This document shows, in pieces, positions 35,126 through 42,987 of a stretch of 48,050 nt of DNA. The notes beneath the pieces are model-generated. The model was not told the DNA's origin. It made no database searches and worked only from the letters and a program-made list of their open reading frames with translations. The number at the start of each line of letters is the position of its first letter. The stretch's first letter is position 1. The stretch comes from Bacteroidota bacterium (lineage in GTDB: Bacteria; Bacteroidota; Bacteroidia; Chitinophagales; Chitinophagaceae). The position numbers and the translations under genes were made by a program. The stretch covers positions 1-48,050 of the forward strand of contig VGFQ01000014.1 in the NCBI GenBank assembly GCA_016868815.1, written 5' to 3'.

Positions 35126-35141
35126 CAAATCCTTCCGCCAC

Positions 35142-36434
35142 ATGCGTATCCTGAATCGATTTCTTGGCCTGTACCTGCTGTTGCAGGGGTGCATGCAGGG
35201 CATCGCCCAGCCTGCTGAGCAACCCGTACGTGTCCTCGTGACGCCCGATGTCGGCAACTGGCAGCAGTTGGTGGGACAGCCAGTGCGGTTCCGCATCAGC
35301 GTACTGCGCAACGGTTCGCCGATGCGCGATGCCCGCATCGTCTGGCAGGTGGGTCCCGAGCGGATGAAGCCCCTTGCAATCGACAGCACCACGTCGGCCG
35401 ACGGCAGCCTCGTCACGCCGCCCCTCTCGCTCAGAGAGCCAGGTTTCCTGCGCTGCATCGCCAGCGTGGTGTCGGATGGGAGGAGCTACCGCGGCCTCGC
35501 CACAGTGGGCTATGACATGGAGAAGATCCTGCCGACCGTCCACCAGCCGGCCGACTTCGACCGCTTTTGGGGGGATGTGAAAAAGGAACTGGCGACCCTG
35601 CACATCGACGCAAGGCTGCTGCCTCTTCTCGAGAGGGGCTCGTCAGCCACGGCCGTCTATCAACTCAGTGTGCAGAACCTCAACGGCTCCCGGATCTATG
35701 GCATCCTCTGCGTGCCGAGGAAGCCGGGTAAGTATCCCGCCATCCTGCAGGTGCCCGGGGCAGGGACTCGCCCTTACAATCCCGACCTGGAGCTGGCCGA
35801 TAAGGGGGTCATCGTCCTCACCATCGGCATCCATGGAATACCGGTGACGATGGATCCCTCGGTGTACCGAGACCTAGACGTGGGGGCCCTTCGCGGATAT
35901 TATTTCTCGAGCATCCACGATCGCAACCGGTATTACTACCGACGCGTGTATGCCGGTTGTGTGCGGGCCATCGACTACATCTTCTCCATGCCGGAGTTCG
36001 ACGGCACTAACCTCGGTGTCAGTGGCAACAGCCAGGGTGGTGCGCTAAGCATCATCACGGCCGGCCTGGATAAGCGCATCAAATGCCTGGCGGCCATACA
36101 TCCTGCCTTATGCGACCTCACGGGCTATCTGCAGGGACGTGCCGGCGGCTGGCCGCATGTCTTCTACGAGGGTGGTCCGTTCTATAGTCCTAACCCGTCC
36201 ATCCGAGAGACGGTGCCGTACTACGACGTCGTCAATTTCGCCCGTACCCTCACCCAGCCGGGATGGTACACATGGGGCTTCAACGACGAGACCTGTCCGC
36301 CCACCTCCATGTACGCCGCCTACAATGCTGTCAAGGCGCCCAAGGAAACCTACCTGCAGGTGGAGACGGGTCACTGGATATATCCCGAACAGCGGTCTCG
36401 GATGAACGAATGGTTGCTATATCGACTCAAATGA
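35142..36434 (+). CDS. Acetylxylan-esterase-like carbohydrate deacetylase (AXE1 family)
   Basis: A 430-residue secreted alpha/beta-hydrolase related to acetylxylan esterase and cephalosporin-C deacetylase (CE7-like). After the signal peptide (LGLYLLLQGCMQGIAQ) an extra beta-rich domain of about 110 residues precedes the hydrolase. The nucleophile elbow is VSGNSQGGAL (Ser297). The acid is Asp382 in WGFNDETCPP and the base His411 in VETGHWIYP. It lies 7 bp upstream of the DUF4861 gene, so both are co-transcribed. It probably removes acetyl groups from plant or algal polysaccharide, together with the neighbouring sulfatase. Confidence 0.85.
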   Translation: MRILNRFLGLYLLLQGCMQGIAQPAEQPVRVLVTPDVGNWQQLVGQPVRFRISVLRNGSPMRDARIVWQVGPERMKPLAIDSTTSADGSLVTPPLSLREPGFLRCIASVVSDGRSYRGLATVGYDMEKILPTVHQPADFDRFWGDVKKELATLHIDARLLPLLERGSSATAVYQLSVQNLNGSRIYGILCVPRKPGKYPAILQVPGAGTRPYNPDLELADKGVIVLTIGIHGIPVTMDPSVYRDLDVGALRGYYFSSIHDRNRYYYRRVYAGCVRAIDYIFSMPEFDGTNLGVSGNSQGGALSIITAGLDKRIKCLAAIHPALCDLTGYLQGRAGGWPHVFYEGGPFYSPNPSIRETVPYYDVVNFARTLTQPGWYTWGFNDETCPPTSMYAAYNAVKAPKETYLQVETGHWIYPEQRSRMNEWLLYRLK

Positions 36435-36441
36435 AATCCGT

Positions 36442-37581
36442 ATGAAAAAGATCTGCACGATGATTATTGCCATCTTAGGGATGGCTACCGGTCATGTACA
36501 ACCGAAAGTCGACGGTCGCTTCACTCTGCACAATCCCGGCGGAGATGCATGGAAGGCAAAGGTCGTCTCCATCCCCTGGGAGGGTTTCCGTGACCGGTTC
36601 GGCGTGACGGATACGGTCAGTTTCCGGGTGGTCGATGTCCGGACGAATGCTGAGGTGCCGCTGCAGCTGGAACGGCTGGGTAGTAAGGATCCTATCCACC
36701 TGCTACTGCAGGTGGATATCGTGGCCGGTGGGAGTGTGTCATTCCGATGCGAGCCCCGTCCCCGCAAGGTCGTGAAGGCGAAGACCTATGGCCGCTTCGT
36801 GCCCGAGCGGAAGGACGACTTCGCCTGGGAGAACGACCGCATCGCATTCCGTGCCTATGGCAAGGCCCTGGAGTCAACGCCCAAGGAGAATGCCCACGGG
36901 TTGGACGTATGGGTGAAGCGCAGCCGCGAGATGGTGATCAACGAGCGCTATCGTCGGGGCGACTACCATCGCGATAACGGAGATGGGCTGGACTACTATC
37001 ATGTCGGCTACACCCTGGGGGCAGGCAACATGGCGCCCTATTTCCGCGACTCCGTCTGGTATCCGGGCAACTTTACGCGCTGGGAGGTACTCGACAACGG
37101 ACCCTTGCGCACCAGTTTCAGGTTGCACTACGAGCCCGTGGTGATGGATGGCCGGCGGGTGGCATCCACCAAGACCATCTCGCTGGATGCCGGTACTTAC
37201 CTCAACCAGATCAGTGTACAATACGACGTGGAAGGCCTCGACACACTGCCGGTTGTCATCGGCATCATCACCCGAAAGGACCCCAGCGTGATGTACATCG
37301 ACGAGCAGCGCGGATGGGCTTCTTATTGGGAGCCGACGGATCCGAAGAACGGCACTACGGCTGTGGCCGTGCTGGCGGGCGTACCCATTCGTGCACGCGT
37401 CACATCACAGCAGTTGCTGCTGCAGTTACGGATTCCGACGGGACGTCCTTTTACGTATAGGATGGGAGCCTGCTGGGATCGGGAGGGCACCTTCACTTCC
37501 GCAGCCGGATGGAATGGTTGGCTGGAAACCCAGCTTTCGAAAGAACCGGTTCAGGCAGGTGCCATCGTCAGCTATCGTTGA
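36442..37581 (+). CDS. DUF4861 family secreted protein
   Basis: A 379-residue protein with an N-terminal signal peptide (MIIAILGMATG) and the features of DUF4861: WENDRIAFRAYGKALES, KENAHGLDVWVKRS, YRRGDYHRDNGDGLDYYHVG, and RTSFRLHYEPV. Members occur in polysaccharide-utilisation regions for uronate-containing glycans and some have been linked to processing of uronate oligosaccharides, though I cannot confirm a reaction for this one. It starts 7 bp after the esterase gene. The Asp/His-rich HRDNGDGLDYYH segment is a candidate active-site region. The 3' end is followed by 119 bp before mnmE. Confidence 0.8.
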   Translation: MKKICTMIIAILGMATGHVQPKVDGRFTLHNPGGDAWKAKVVSIPWEGFRDRFGVTDTVSFRVVDVRTNAEVPLQLERLGSKDPIHLLLQVDIVAGGSVSFRCEPRPRKVVKAKTYGRFVPERKDDFAWENDRIAFRAYGKALESTPKENAHGLDVWVKRSREMVINERYRRGDYHRDNGDGLDYYHVGYTLGAGNMAPYFRDSVWYPGNFTRWEVLDNGPLRTSFRLHYEPVVMDGRRVASTKTISLDAGTYLNQISVQYDVEGLDTLPVVIGIITRKDPSVMYIDEQRGWASYWEPTDPKNGTTAVAVLAGVPIRARVTSQQLLLQLRIPTGRPFTYRMGACWDREGTFTSAAGWNGWLETQLSKEPVQAGAIVSYR

Positions 37582-37688
37582 GGCCACTATATTTTCATTT
37601 TTGAGACGGCCGCCCAACTGGCAGGCATCTCCAATGCGCGCATGCATCTGCATGTCGTTCTTTGAAGCCTGGAACGCTCCATTCTCGG

Positions 37689-37696
37689 TACTTTTA
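37689..37696 (+). promoter_or_regulatory. Putative -7 element of mnmE (leaderless type)
   Basis: TACTTTTA, a 7 of 8 match to TAnnTTTG, is followed by CCCC and the ATG at 37701. A TTTG at 37661-37664 lies 24 nt upstream, slightly beyond the usual spacing. The 4-nt gap to the start codon is the same as at rlmN, trmD and the permease gene. Confidence 0.4.
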
Positions 37697-37700
37697 CCCC

Positions 37701-39077
37701 ATGGACGGCTTTGCTTCTTGGGATGATACGATCGTGGCGCTGGCCACGGCGCCGGGCGTGAGTGCCATCGGCGTGGTGCGATTGAGTGGGTCAAGGGCCA
37801 TCGACATTGTGGATGGGATGTTTCCTGCAAAGAATCTTACGGAGCAACTCGCGAACACTCTGCATGTGGGGTATCTGAAGGACGGTGAAGAGTTGGTCGA
37901 CGAGGTAGTGCTGTCGCTTTTCCGGGGTCCGCGCTCCTATACAGGCGAAGATGTGGTGGAAGTTTCCTGCCATGGCTCGCCTTGGATTCAGGAGCGGATC
38001 ATGGCTGCCTGCATCGCTCGGGGGGCCAGGCTTGCACGTGCCGGCGAGTTCACGCAGCGGGCTTTCCTAAAGGGCAAGCTCGACCTTACGCAGGCAGAAG
38101 CGGTGGCCGACTTGATCGCCTCGAACACAGCTGCTTCCCACCGGACAGCCATGCATAATATGCGTGGCGGCTTCTCGGCCGTGCTGAGTGATTTGCGGGA
38201 GAAACTGATCGAGTTCTCGGCACTCATCGAATTGGAGTTGGACTTCTCGCAAGAGGATGTGGAGTTTGCCGACCGGACGCGGCTTACCGAGTTACTGGAG
38301 CGTATATACATGACCGTGAGTCGACTCGTCGAGTCGTTCCGTCTTGGAAATGTGATAAGAAATGGCGTTGGCGTGGCCATCGTTGGCAAGCCCAATGCGG
38401 GGAAGTCGACCCTGCTGAACACCCTGCTCAACGAGAACCGGGCCATCGTCAGCGAGATTGCCGGCACCACGCGCGATACCATTGAGGAAGTGCTGAATAT
38501 CGACGGCATCCTGTTCCGTCTGATCGACACAGCGGGCATCCGAGAGAGCGGCGATGTCATCGAGGCCATCGGCGTGGAGCGAAGTCTCGAGAAGATGCGT
38601 ACGGCCGACCTGGTACTCTGTCTGTTCGATGCAGCAACAGAGACGTTGGGTGGGTTAGAATCATCGTTGGCCTTGCTGCGGGAGGCTAATTCCTCGTACC
38701 TGCTTGTAGGCAATAAGAGCGACCTCTTCGACGAGGTGTCCCTGGCCGAGCGTTTTCCTGGCTTCGATGCGCTGTACATTTCTGCGAAGGCCCATCACCA
38801 CATCGGGGTATTAAAGCAGCAGATGGTCGACCGCGTGCTGCAGGGGCGGGTGAATGTCGAGAGTACGTTCGTGACGAACGCAAGGCATCATGCGGCCCTG
38901 CAGCAGGTAGCTGCTGCGGTGGCGGATGTTCAGCGGGGTATGGCGGATGGGCTGCCGGGTGATCTGCTTGCGTTGGAGATCAGGAGGTGTTTACACTACA
39001 TGGGTGAGATCACCGGGACAGTGACGAACGAAGACCAGTTATATTATATCTTTTCGAAGTTCTGTATCGGAAAGTGA
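37701..39077 (+). CDS. mnmE: tRNA-modifying GTPase MnmE (TrmE)
   Basis: A 458-residue GTPase that, with MnmG, modifies the wobble uridine (cmnm5U/mnm5s2U) of certain tRNAs. The start was set at 37701 (MDGFASWDDTIVALAT); a TTG at 37662 would add 13 unrelated residues. The N-terminal folate-binding domain includes GEDVVEVSCHGS and RAGEFTQRAFLKGKLDLTQA. The inserted Ras-like G domain has the P-loop GKPNAGKST, G2/G3 TTRDT and DTAGIRES, and NKSD. The C terminus ends in the family motif FCIGK with its conserved Cys. All hallmarks are intact. Confidence 0.97.
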   Translation: MDGFASWDDTIVALATAPGVSAIGVVRLSGSRAIDIVDGMFPAKNLTEQLANTLHVGYLKDGEELVDEVVLSLFRGPRSYTGEDVVEVSCHGSPWIQERIMAACIARGARLARAGEFTQRAFLKGKLDLTQAEAVADLIASNTAASHRTAMHNMRGGFSAVLSDLREKLIEFSALIELELDFSQEDVEFADRTRLTELLERIYMTVSRLVESFRLGNVIRNGVGVAIVGKPNAGKSTLLNTLLNENRAIVSEIAGTTRDTIEEVLNIDGILFRLIDTAGIRESGDVIEAIGVERSLEKMRTADLVLCLFDAATETLGGLESSLALLREANSSYLLVGNKSDLFDEVSLAERFPGFDALYISAKAHHHIGVLKQQMVDRVLQGRVNVESTFVTNARHHAALQQVAAAVADVQRGMADGLPGDLLALEIRRCLHYMGEITGTVTNEDQLYYIFSKFCIGK

Positions 39078-39377
39078 AGTTGTCAGAAACTTGTTTACTA
39101 TTTTGATGTAGTATCACCATCACGAATCCCCATCTTCCAGTTCAATTTCAGTGCTTACACGGCTCGCTCCATGTCACGACCCATATCTTTGGCTAATCCG
39201 CGCATTTGAGTGATCCCTAGCAGACGAAGTCCGTTGTTTTTCCTGTTCTGCCAATCACTAGGAAGTTCGTGGCACGACTTCCATATACGAGTGATGCTTC
39301 TTTTTTCATCCACTACCGAAAGGCCGCCTTCGGTTCTCCATTCGAATGACGTACTTTAGTTCATAGACTCGTATGTC
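39078..39377. other. Intergenic region, 300 bp, no convincing gene
   Basis: A weak AAGTT/AACTT hairpin (39077-39092) right after mnmE may act in termination. An imperfect inverted repeat, ACCGAA-A-GGC/GCC-TTCGGT, lies at 39315-39334. TACTTTAG at 39352-39359, a 7 of 8 match to the -7 element, could promote the following gene. A minus-strand frame is open for about 70 codons (roughly 39145-39350) but has no start codon and no recognisable similarity. Confidence 0.5.
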
Positions 39378-40460
39378 ATGTCGCGCTTCTTGACGGTCAC
39401 CTTCGTTCTGCTAATCGCCTGTAGCCTCGTGCTTACTGTCGGCATCCTAATCCCTGCCGGCATGTTCTGCCAGATCACACCTCATTTCCAGGGTACACCC
39501 ACCCGCCTGCCATTGTCCGTGCCCGGGCCGGAGGACATAGCGGCAGACACCCTGCTGGAGATCGCTTTTATCTCTGTCGATGACCGCCGGGCCGCCATTT
39601 TATCCCGCGGCGCTACCCGCGACGCCATCCTCCTCTACCAGCCCGCGGCCGACACGGTCGGCCTGCGAGATATCACCCCTCCCTCCTTACCAGACTTCCA
39701 CTCCCATGGCCTCTCCCTCTGGCGAAGCCCCGAAGGTCGCCTCCTGTTATTCGCCGTCAGCCACCGACAGCAGGATGGCTCCCATGCAGTCGAACGCTTT
39801 GAATGGCGCAAAGACAGCCTCGTCCACCTCGAGTCCATCGTCGACCCTCCGCGGATGAAAAGTCCCAACGACGTCGCCGCCGTCGGCGAACGCAGCTTCT
39901 ATGTCACCAACGACCATTACTATCCGCTGCCAGGCCTCGCCCGCACCCTGGAAGACTATCTCCAGTGCGCCATCTCCTACGTGAACTACTTCGACGGAAA
40001 AGCCGTTCGGACGGTGGCAGAAGGCCTTGCCTATGCCAACGGCGTCAACCTGTCACCCGATGGCTCCACCGTGTCTGTGGCCGCCACCACCGGCCGCAAA
40101 CTGCTCACCTATGCCCGGAACCTTTCTGATGGCAGCCTGCAGCTGAGAGGAGAGCAAAGCCTGGAGACGGGTGTCGACAACATCGACGTGGATGTGCGCG
40201 GCGACCTCTGGATCGGCTGCCATCTGCAGCGTTTGCCCTTCGTTGCCCATGCAAAAGACTCATTGCAGAAGTCTCTCTCGCAGATCCTGCACCTGCGTCC
40301 CAACCCTCAAGGTGGATATGCCACCAGGGAAGTGTTACTCAACGACGGAAGGGAATATTCAGGCTCTACCGTCGCCGTGCCCTTCCGGGATCGCTGGCTT
40401 GTCGGATCCGTCTATGAACCTTGCCTGCTCGTCTGCAAACCCTTGACGGCCAATTCCTAA
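39378..40460 (+). CDS. Paraoxonase/arylesterase-family calcium-dependent lactonase
   Basis: A 360-residue six-bladed beta-propeller with strong resemblance to animal paraoxonase PON1. An N-terminal hydrophobic segment (VTFVLLIACSLVLTVGIL) anchors or exports it. Residues matching PON1's catalytic-calcium ligands are Glu52 (GPEDIA), Asn164 (SPNDVAAVG), Asn221 (YANGVNLSPDG), and Asp267-Asn268 (GVDNIDVD). The His dyad corresponds to His110 (FHSHG) and His129 (AVSHRQ). The blocks FYVTNDHYY and GDLWIGCHL are shared. PON1 hydrolyses lactones and aryl esters; the substrate here is unknown. The sialidase-like gene follows after 21 bp, suggesting one operon. Confidence 0.9.
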   Translation: MSRFLTVTFVLLIACSLVLTVGILIPAGMFCQITPHFQGTPTRLPLSVPGPEDIAADTLLEIAFISVDDRRAAILSRGATRDAILLYQPAADTVGLRDITPPSLPDFHSHGLSLWRSPEGRLLLFAVSHRQQDGSHAVERFEWRKDSLVHLESIVDPPRMKSPNDVAAVGERSFYVTNDHYYPLPGLARTLEDYLQCAISYVNYFDGKAVRTVAEGLAYANGVNLSPDGSTVSVAATTGRKLLTYARNLSDGSLQLRGEQSLETGVDNIDVDVRGDLWIGCHLQRLPFVAHAKDSLQKSLSQILHLRPNPQGGYATREVLLNDGREYSGSTVAVPFRDRWLVGSVYEPCLLVCKPLTANS

Positions 40461-40481
40461 CAACCTTGTCAATTCCATTGT

Positions 40482-41516
40482 ATGTACAAGCCTAAGTTCC
40501 TGCACATCCTGTTACTGCTCGGTTTCCTCTGGCACGGTGGGCCCTCGAACGCGCAGGTGATCCACCGCAGCTTTCTCTTTGAGATTGCCCCCTTCCCCTC
40601 CTGCCATGCCTCCACACTGGCAGAGACGCCCGAGGGCATCGTGGCAGCCTGGTTCGGCGGCACACACGAAAAAAATCCAGACGTAGGCATCTGGGTCAAT
40701 CGCCTCGAACAAGGTGGGTGGACAGCCCCCGTCGAAGTGGCAAACGGCGTGCAGAGCCCTACCCTCCGCTATCCTACCTGGAACCCTGTGCTCTTCCAGC
40801 TGCCTGGCAAGGAGTTGCTTCTCTTCTACAAGGTCGGCCCCACGCCCTCCCAATGGTGGGGCATGCTTAAGCGCTCGACCGACGGCGGCCGGAGCTGGTC
40901 AGCAGCGGAGCGCCTGCCCGACAGCATCCTGGGACCTATCAAGAACAAGCCCGTCCTCCTGGCCGACGGGACCCTGCTATGTCCCACCAGCTCCGAACAC
41001 GACGGCTGGCGCGTTCATTTCGAGATGACCCGCGATGCCGGCCGCAGCTGGACGCGCACCCCCGCCATCAACGATGGGCGTGCATTCTCCGCCATCCAGC
41101 CCAGCATCCTCTTCACGCGCGACGGCCGGCTGCAGATTCTCTGCCGCAGCAAAAATGGCGTCGTGCTACAAGCCTTCTCCTCCGACAATGGCCGTTCCTG
41201 GACACCCCTCGAACGCACGCCGCTGCCCAACCCAAACTCAGGCACCGACGCCGTCACCCTCCATGATGGCCGACAACTGATTGTCTACAACCATGTCACT
41301 AAGAACTCCTTGCAATGGGGCGGCAGCCGCTCCCCGCTGAACATCGCTGTTTCTGAAAACGGACTCGACTGGAAGCCCTGGCTCGTACTGGAGGAAGAGC
41401 CCAAGATGGAGTTCTCTTACCCGGCCGTCATACAAGGCAGCGACGGCCGCATCCATATCACCTACACCTGGAAGCGGCAGCGCATCAAATACGTAGTGCT
41501 CGACCCGAAGGGCTGA
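40482..41516 (+). CDS. Secreted sialidase-like beta-propeller protein (BNR repeats)
   Basis: A 344-residue exported protein with a signal peptide (LHILLLLGFLWHGGPSNAQ) and a BNR_2-type propeller. Asp boxes are visible: STDGGRSW, TRDAGRSW and SSDNGRSW, with a weaker one at VSENGLDW. The N-terminal block FPSCHASTLAETPEG then AAWFGGTHE is typical of this family, annotated as exo-alpha-sialidase. The classic FRIP motif of true sialidases is not seen, so the enzyme could act on another acidic sugar. It follows the paraoxonase-like gene by 21 bp; the pair may be one transcription unit. Confidence 0.8.
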   Translation: MYKPKFLHILLLLGFLWHGGPSNAQVIHRSFLFEIAPFPSCHASTLAETPEGIVAAWFGGTHEKNPDVGIWVNRLEQGGWTAPVEVANGVQSPTLRYPTWNPVLFQLPGKELLLFYKVGPTPSQWWGMLKRSTDGGRSWSAAERLPDSILGPIKNKPVLLADGTLLCPTSSEHDGWRVHFEMTRDAGRSWTRTPAINDGRAFSAIQPSILFTRDGRLQILCRSKNGVVLQAFSSDNGRSWTPLERTPLPNPNSGTDAVTLHDGRQLIVYNHVTKNSLQWGGSRSPLNIAVSENGLDWKPWLVLEEEPKMEFSYPAVIQGSDGRIHITYTWKRQRIKYVVLDPKG

Positions 41517-41555
41517 GGATGCACGCGCCTGCATAACCATCATACGTTTGCTGCC

Positions 41556-42224
41556 TTGCCCCCCCTTTTTGACATGCACACGCACAACCGGGAACAACGT
41601 TCCGGGGTGGTGAGGATCTGCAACATCTCCTCAGGGTTCGATCATGCTCAGGACGACTCGCCGGTGTCGATGGGGATGCATCCCTGACACATGGATGTGG
41701 ATAAGGCCTTGCAAGATTTCCAACTGCTGGAGGCAGCTGCGGTAGGCCCACAGGTGCTGGCCATCGGTGAGTGTGGTCTCGACAGGATCTGTGCGACGTC
41801 GATGCCCCTGCAGGTGCATTGGTTCCGTCGACAACTCTCGCTCGCGGAGCAGCTTCGCAAGCCCATTATCATACACTGCGTCCGCACATATGATGAGGTG
41901 CATCATATTCTGAAAGAAGAGCAAGTGACCGTACCCGTTGTCTTTCATGGCTTCCGCAAAGGTGTTGACCTTGCCCATCGGATACTGGATGCGGGATCTA
42001 TGCTCTCGTTCGGGTGGCATCCATCTCAATTGCCTGTCGGAGAGGTGTTCTGCGCCATGCCGATCGTACGTATATTTTTGGAGACTGATGATACCGCTGC
42101 GGATATCGATGCAGTCTATGCCTCTGCTGCCTCTTTACGGGGGCTCAGACTTGAGGACCTCGCTGCATCGGCATGGGCCACTGCCCTCTCTGTATTTGGA
42201 GAAATATTGACAACATATGGATGA
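41556..42224 (+). pseudogene. TatD-family hydrolase gene with an in-frame stop codon
   Basis: The frame from a TTG at 41556 (or ATG at 41574) encodes a short TatD-like metal-dependent hydrolase of about 222 codons: FDMHTHNRE at the N terminus, SMGMHP, VLAIGECGLDRI, KPIIIHCVR, VVFHGFRKG, and FLETDDTAADI. A TGA at 41685-41687 interrupts it directly after GMHP, where relatives have Trp (GxHPW). One change, TGG to TGA, would explain it; the frame is intact on both sides and no other defect is seen. Restarting at the ATG at 41691 would lose the N-terminal HxH metal site. The end overlaps tcdA by 8 bp. It is either a real nonsense mutation or a sequence error. Confidence 0.85.
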
Positions 42225-42941
42225 TATCTCATGGCTAACACGCACGAGCCTGCTGATTGGCGAGGAGGCGTTGCGGGTACTCACTTGCAAGCATGTGATG
42301 GTGGTGGGTATGGGCGGTGTGGGCTCTTTCGCAGCCGAGTTCATCGCCCGGGGCGGTATTGGCCGCATGACCATCGTTGACGGAGATGTGGTAGACCCTA
42401 CCAACCGCAACCGGCAGCTGCCAGCCCTGGCGACCAGCCATGGCGTGCCTAAGGTGCGTATCATGGCGGACGGCTCAAAGCCATCAACCCCGAGCTCGAC
42501 CTGCATGCTGTCCAGTCTTTCGTAGAGCCCTCGATGGTGCAGGAACTGCTAGCCCTTCGACCCGACTTCCTCATCGACGCCATAGACAGCATCACCCCCA
42601 AGGTCACCTTCATCCGCCTGGCTGTGGAAAGCGGTATCCCGCTGGTCAGTAGTATGGGTGCCGGCGCCAAGCTCGACCCCACGCGCCTGTCTGTCGTCTA
42701 CATCTCGCGTACCTACAACTGCCCCTTCGCCCAGCAGATCCGGAAAAACCTGCGCAGCCATGGGATTCGTAAAGGGGTGACCGTCGTCTTCAGTCCGGAG
42801 GCACCCATCCGCGAGAGCCTTATGCTGACCGACGATAAGAACTTTAAAAAATCCGCCTATGGAACCATTTCTTATATGCCCGCCACTTTTGGTGCCGTCA
42901 CGGCCTCAGTGGCGATCCGGTCGTTGACAGGGCTTGCTTGA
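42217..42941 (+). pseudogene. tcdA: tRNA threonylcarbamoyladenosine dehydratase (TcdA/CsdL, ThiF-like) gene with a frameshift
   Basis: E1-like enzyme that, in E. coli, cyclises t6A37 of tRNA to ct6A using ATP. The N-terminal half has MVVGMGGVGSFAAEFIARGG and TIVDGDVVDPTNRNRQLPA, the nucleotide-binding part. At about 42471 the frame shifts by one base: after KVRIMAD the expected continuation RLKAINPELDLHAV lies in the next frame, as if one C had been lost from CGG CTC. The second half runs on from there to 42941 with FLIDAIDSITPK, SSMGAGAKLDPTRL, YNCPFAQQIRKNL and the family C terminus. Undamaged, the protein would have about 242 residues. It pairs with tatD, a common order in Bacteroidota. 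Confidence 0.87.
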
Positions 42942-42954
42942 TGCAAGGATGCAT

Positions 42955-42987
42955 GCCATAAGTCAGCTGCTGGCTTATTGGCTTTTG
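42955..42987 (+). terminator. Terminator after tcdA
   Basis: GCCATAAG (42955-42962) pairs with CTTATTGGC (42974-42982), with one bulged T, an 11-nt loop, and TTTTG directly after. It overlaps the last bases of the convergent membrane-protein gene. Confidence 0.55.

Noticed and set aside
39145..39350. Minus-strand frame open for about 70 codons between mnmE and the paraoxonase-like gene
   Set aside because: No start codon, no recognisable similarity, and such lengths are expected by chance at this base composition.
41685..41720. Selenocysteine insertion at the TatD TGA
   Set aside because: The position is tryptophan, not cysteine, in relatives, and only a tiny CACA/TGTG hairpin follows, not a bacterial SECIS-like stem-loop.
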